Source: Gammaproteobacteria bacterium | Lineage (GTDB): Bacteria > Pseudomonadota > Gammaproteobacteria > UBA7966 | DNA length: 5,876 nucleotides | Direction: 5' to 3' | Assembly: GCA_003485715.1 (NCBI GenBank) | Contig: DNIF01000150.1 | Span: 1 to 5,876 of the forward strand | Part shown: positions 5,290-5,876 of the stretch, in pieces | How the letters are laid out: each line of letters begins with the position of its first letter | Numbering within the stretch: position 1 is the stretch's first letter | The notes under the pieces: generated by a model | What the model saw: only the letters and a program-made list of their open reading frames with translations | What the model was told of the DNA's origin: nothing | Database searches by the model: none | Program-made: the position numbers and the translations under genes

Positions 5290-5876
5290 TCAGCCCGCCA
5301 CCAGCGCGATGCCCTTGAACTCGCCGCTGGCGATGCGCTGGCGCCACTCGGCCGGGCCGCTCTCGTGCACGTTGTGGCCGCCGGAATCGACCGCCACCGT
5401 GACCGGCATGTCCTGCACCTCGAACTCGTAGATCGCCTCCATGCCGAGGTCGGCAAAACCCACTACTTTGGCCGCTTTGATCGCTTTGGCCACCAGGTAG
5501 GCGGCGCCGCCGACGGCCACCAGGTAGGCGCTGCGGTTGTCCTGGATCGCCTGCACCGCCAGCGGGCCGCGCTCGGCTTTGCCGATCATCGCGATCAAGC
5601 CGGTCTGCTCCAGCATCATGCGGGTAAAAGGGTCCATGCGGGTGGCGGTGGTCGGGCCGGCCGGGCCTACCACTTCGTCGCGCACCGGGTCCACCGGGCC
5701 CACGTAGTAGATCACGCGGTTGCGAAAATCCACTGGCAGCGGCTCGCCCCGGGCCAGCAGGTCGGCGATGCGCTTGTGCGCGGCGTCGCGCCCGGTCAGC
5801 ATCCTGCCGCTGAGCAGCAGCTTGTCGCCCGCCTTCCAGCTCGCCACTTCAACCTTGCTCAGGGTGTCGAGCTGCA
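5290..5876 (-). CDS. fumA: Class I (Fe-S) fumarate hydratase, C-terminal part; start beyond window
   Basis: The 194 visible residues form the C-terminal beta domain of an iron-sulfur fumarase, which interconverts fumarate and malate in the TCA cycle using an oxygen-sensitive [4Fe-4S] cluster. Typical stretches in order are SGRMLTGRDAAHKR, VIYYVGPVDP, GPAGPTTATRMDPFTRMML, GLIAMIGKAERGP, and VDSGGHNVHESGPAEW near the end. The cluster-binding alpha domain would lie upstream, outside the window. The open frame continues to the right edge (reading LDTLSKVEVASWKAG), which fits a single-chain enzyme of about 500 residues; a separate beta-subunit gene cannot be formally excluded. A GTG at 5847-5845 is internal and not the start. 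The symbol fumA is used for the class; paralogues in this clade are named inconsistently. It converges on the acidic-protein gene, with hairpins between them. Confidence 0.93.
   Translation of the reverse strand, partial: QLDTLSKVEVASWKAGDKLLLSGRMLTGRDAAHKRIADLLARGEPLPVDFRNRVIYYVGPVDPVRDEVVGPAGPTTATRMDPFTRMMLEQTGLIAMIGKAERGPLAVQAIQDNRSAYLVAVGGAAYLVAKAIKAAKVVGFADLGMEAIYEFEVQDMPVTVAVDSGGHNVHESGPAEWRQRIASGEFKGIALVAG

Noticed and set aside
1..5876. A hidden mobile element, CRISPR, defence island or RNA gene
   Set aside because: No transposase, integrase, regularly spaced repeats, terminal inverted repeats or tRNA-like fold was seen; nearly all of the sequence is explained by seven ordinary genes.

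Overview
The window is a compact, very GC-rich stretch of chromosome with housekeeping and storage genes. Every gene resembles the versions found in Burkholderiales, most likely the Comamonadaceae: the FdxA-type 7Fe-8S ferredoxin paired with a thioredoxin-reductase-like ferredoxin reductase, a class I-like PHA synthase, YggX, a fused-type class I fumarase, and a conserved small acidic protein. This assignment rests on remembered family sequences, not on a search.

Layout from left to right. Positions 1-1171 hold two minus-strand genes: fdxA (842-1171) and, downstream and overlapping it, a ferredoxin/NAD(P)H reductase-like flavoprotein (894 to beyond position 1). A divergent intergenic region of about 250 bases (1172-1423) carries two short dyads and separates fdxA from phaC, a plus-strand polyhydroxyalkanoate synthase (1424-3322). 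phaC converges on, and overlaps by 13 bases, a minus-strand standalone MnmD tRNA methyltransferase (3310-4089). Upstream of mnmD on the same strand lies yggX (4150-4425). A second divergent intergenic region (4426-4595) leads to a plus-strand gene for a 210-residue acidic protein of unknown function (4596-5228). A double hairpin (5231-5271) then separates it from the convergent C-terminal part of a class I fumarase (5290 to beyond 5876).

How the genes work together. fdxA and the flavoprotein look like one transcription unit for electron transfer. yggX and mnmD are close enough (60 bases) to be co-transcribed. phaC stands alone, with no phaA, phaB, phaR or phasin gene in view. Several products concern iron-sulfur clusters or redox balance (FdxA, reductase, YggX, fumarase), but nothing in the sequence shows common control.

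I see no mobile element, CRISPR array, RNA gene, toxin-antitoxin or defence system, and no clear candidate for a new multigene system. The points most worth a second look are the divergent reductase (start codon inside fdxA, altered NADPH-site motifs), the MnmD without its usual oxidase half, and the unknown acidic protein with a Gly/His tail.
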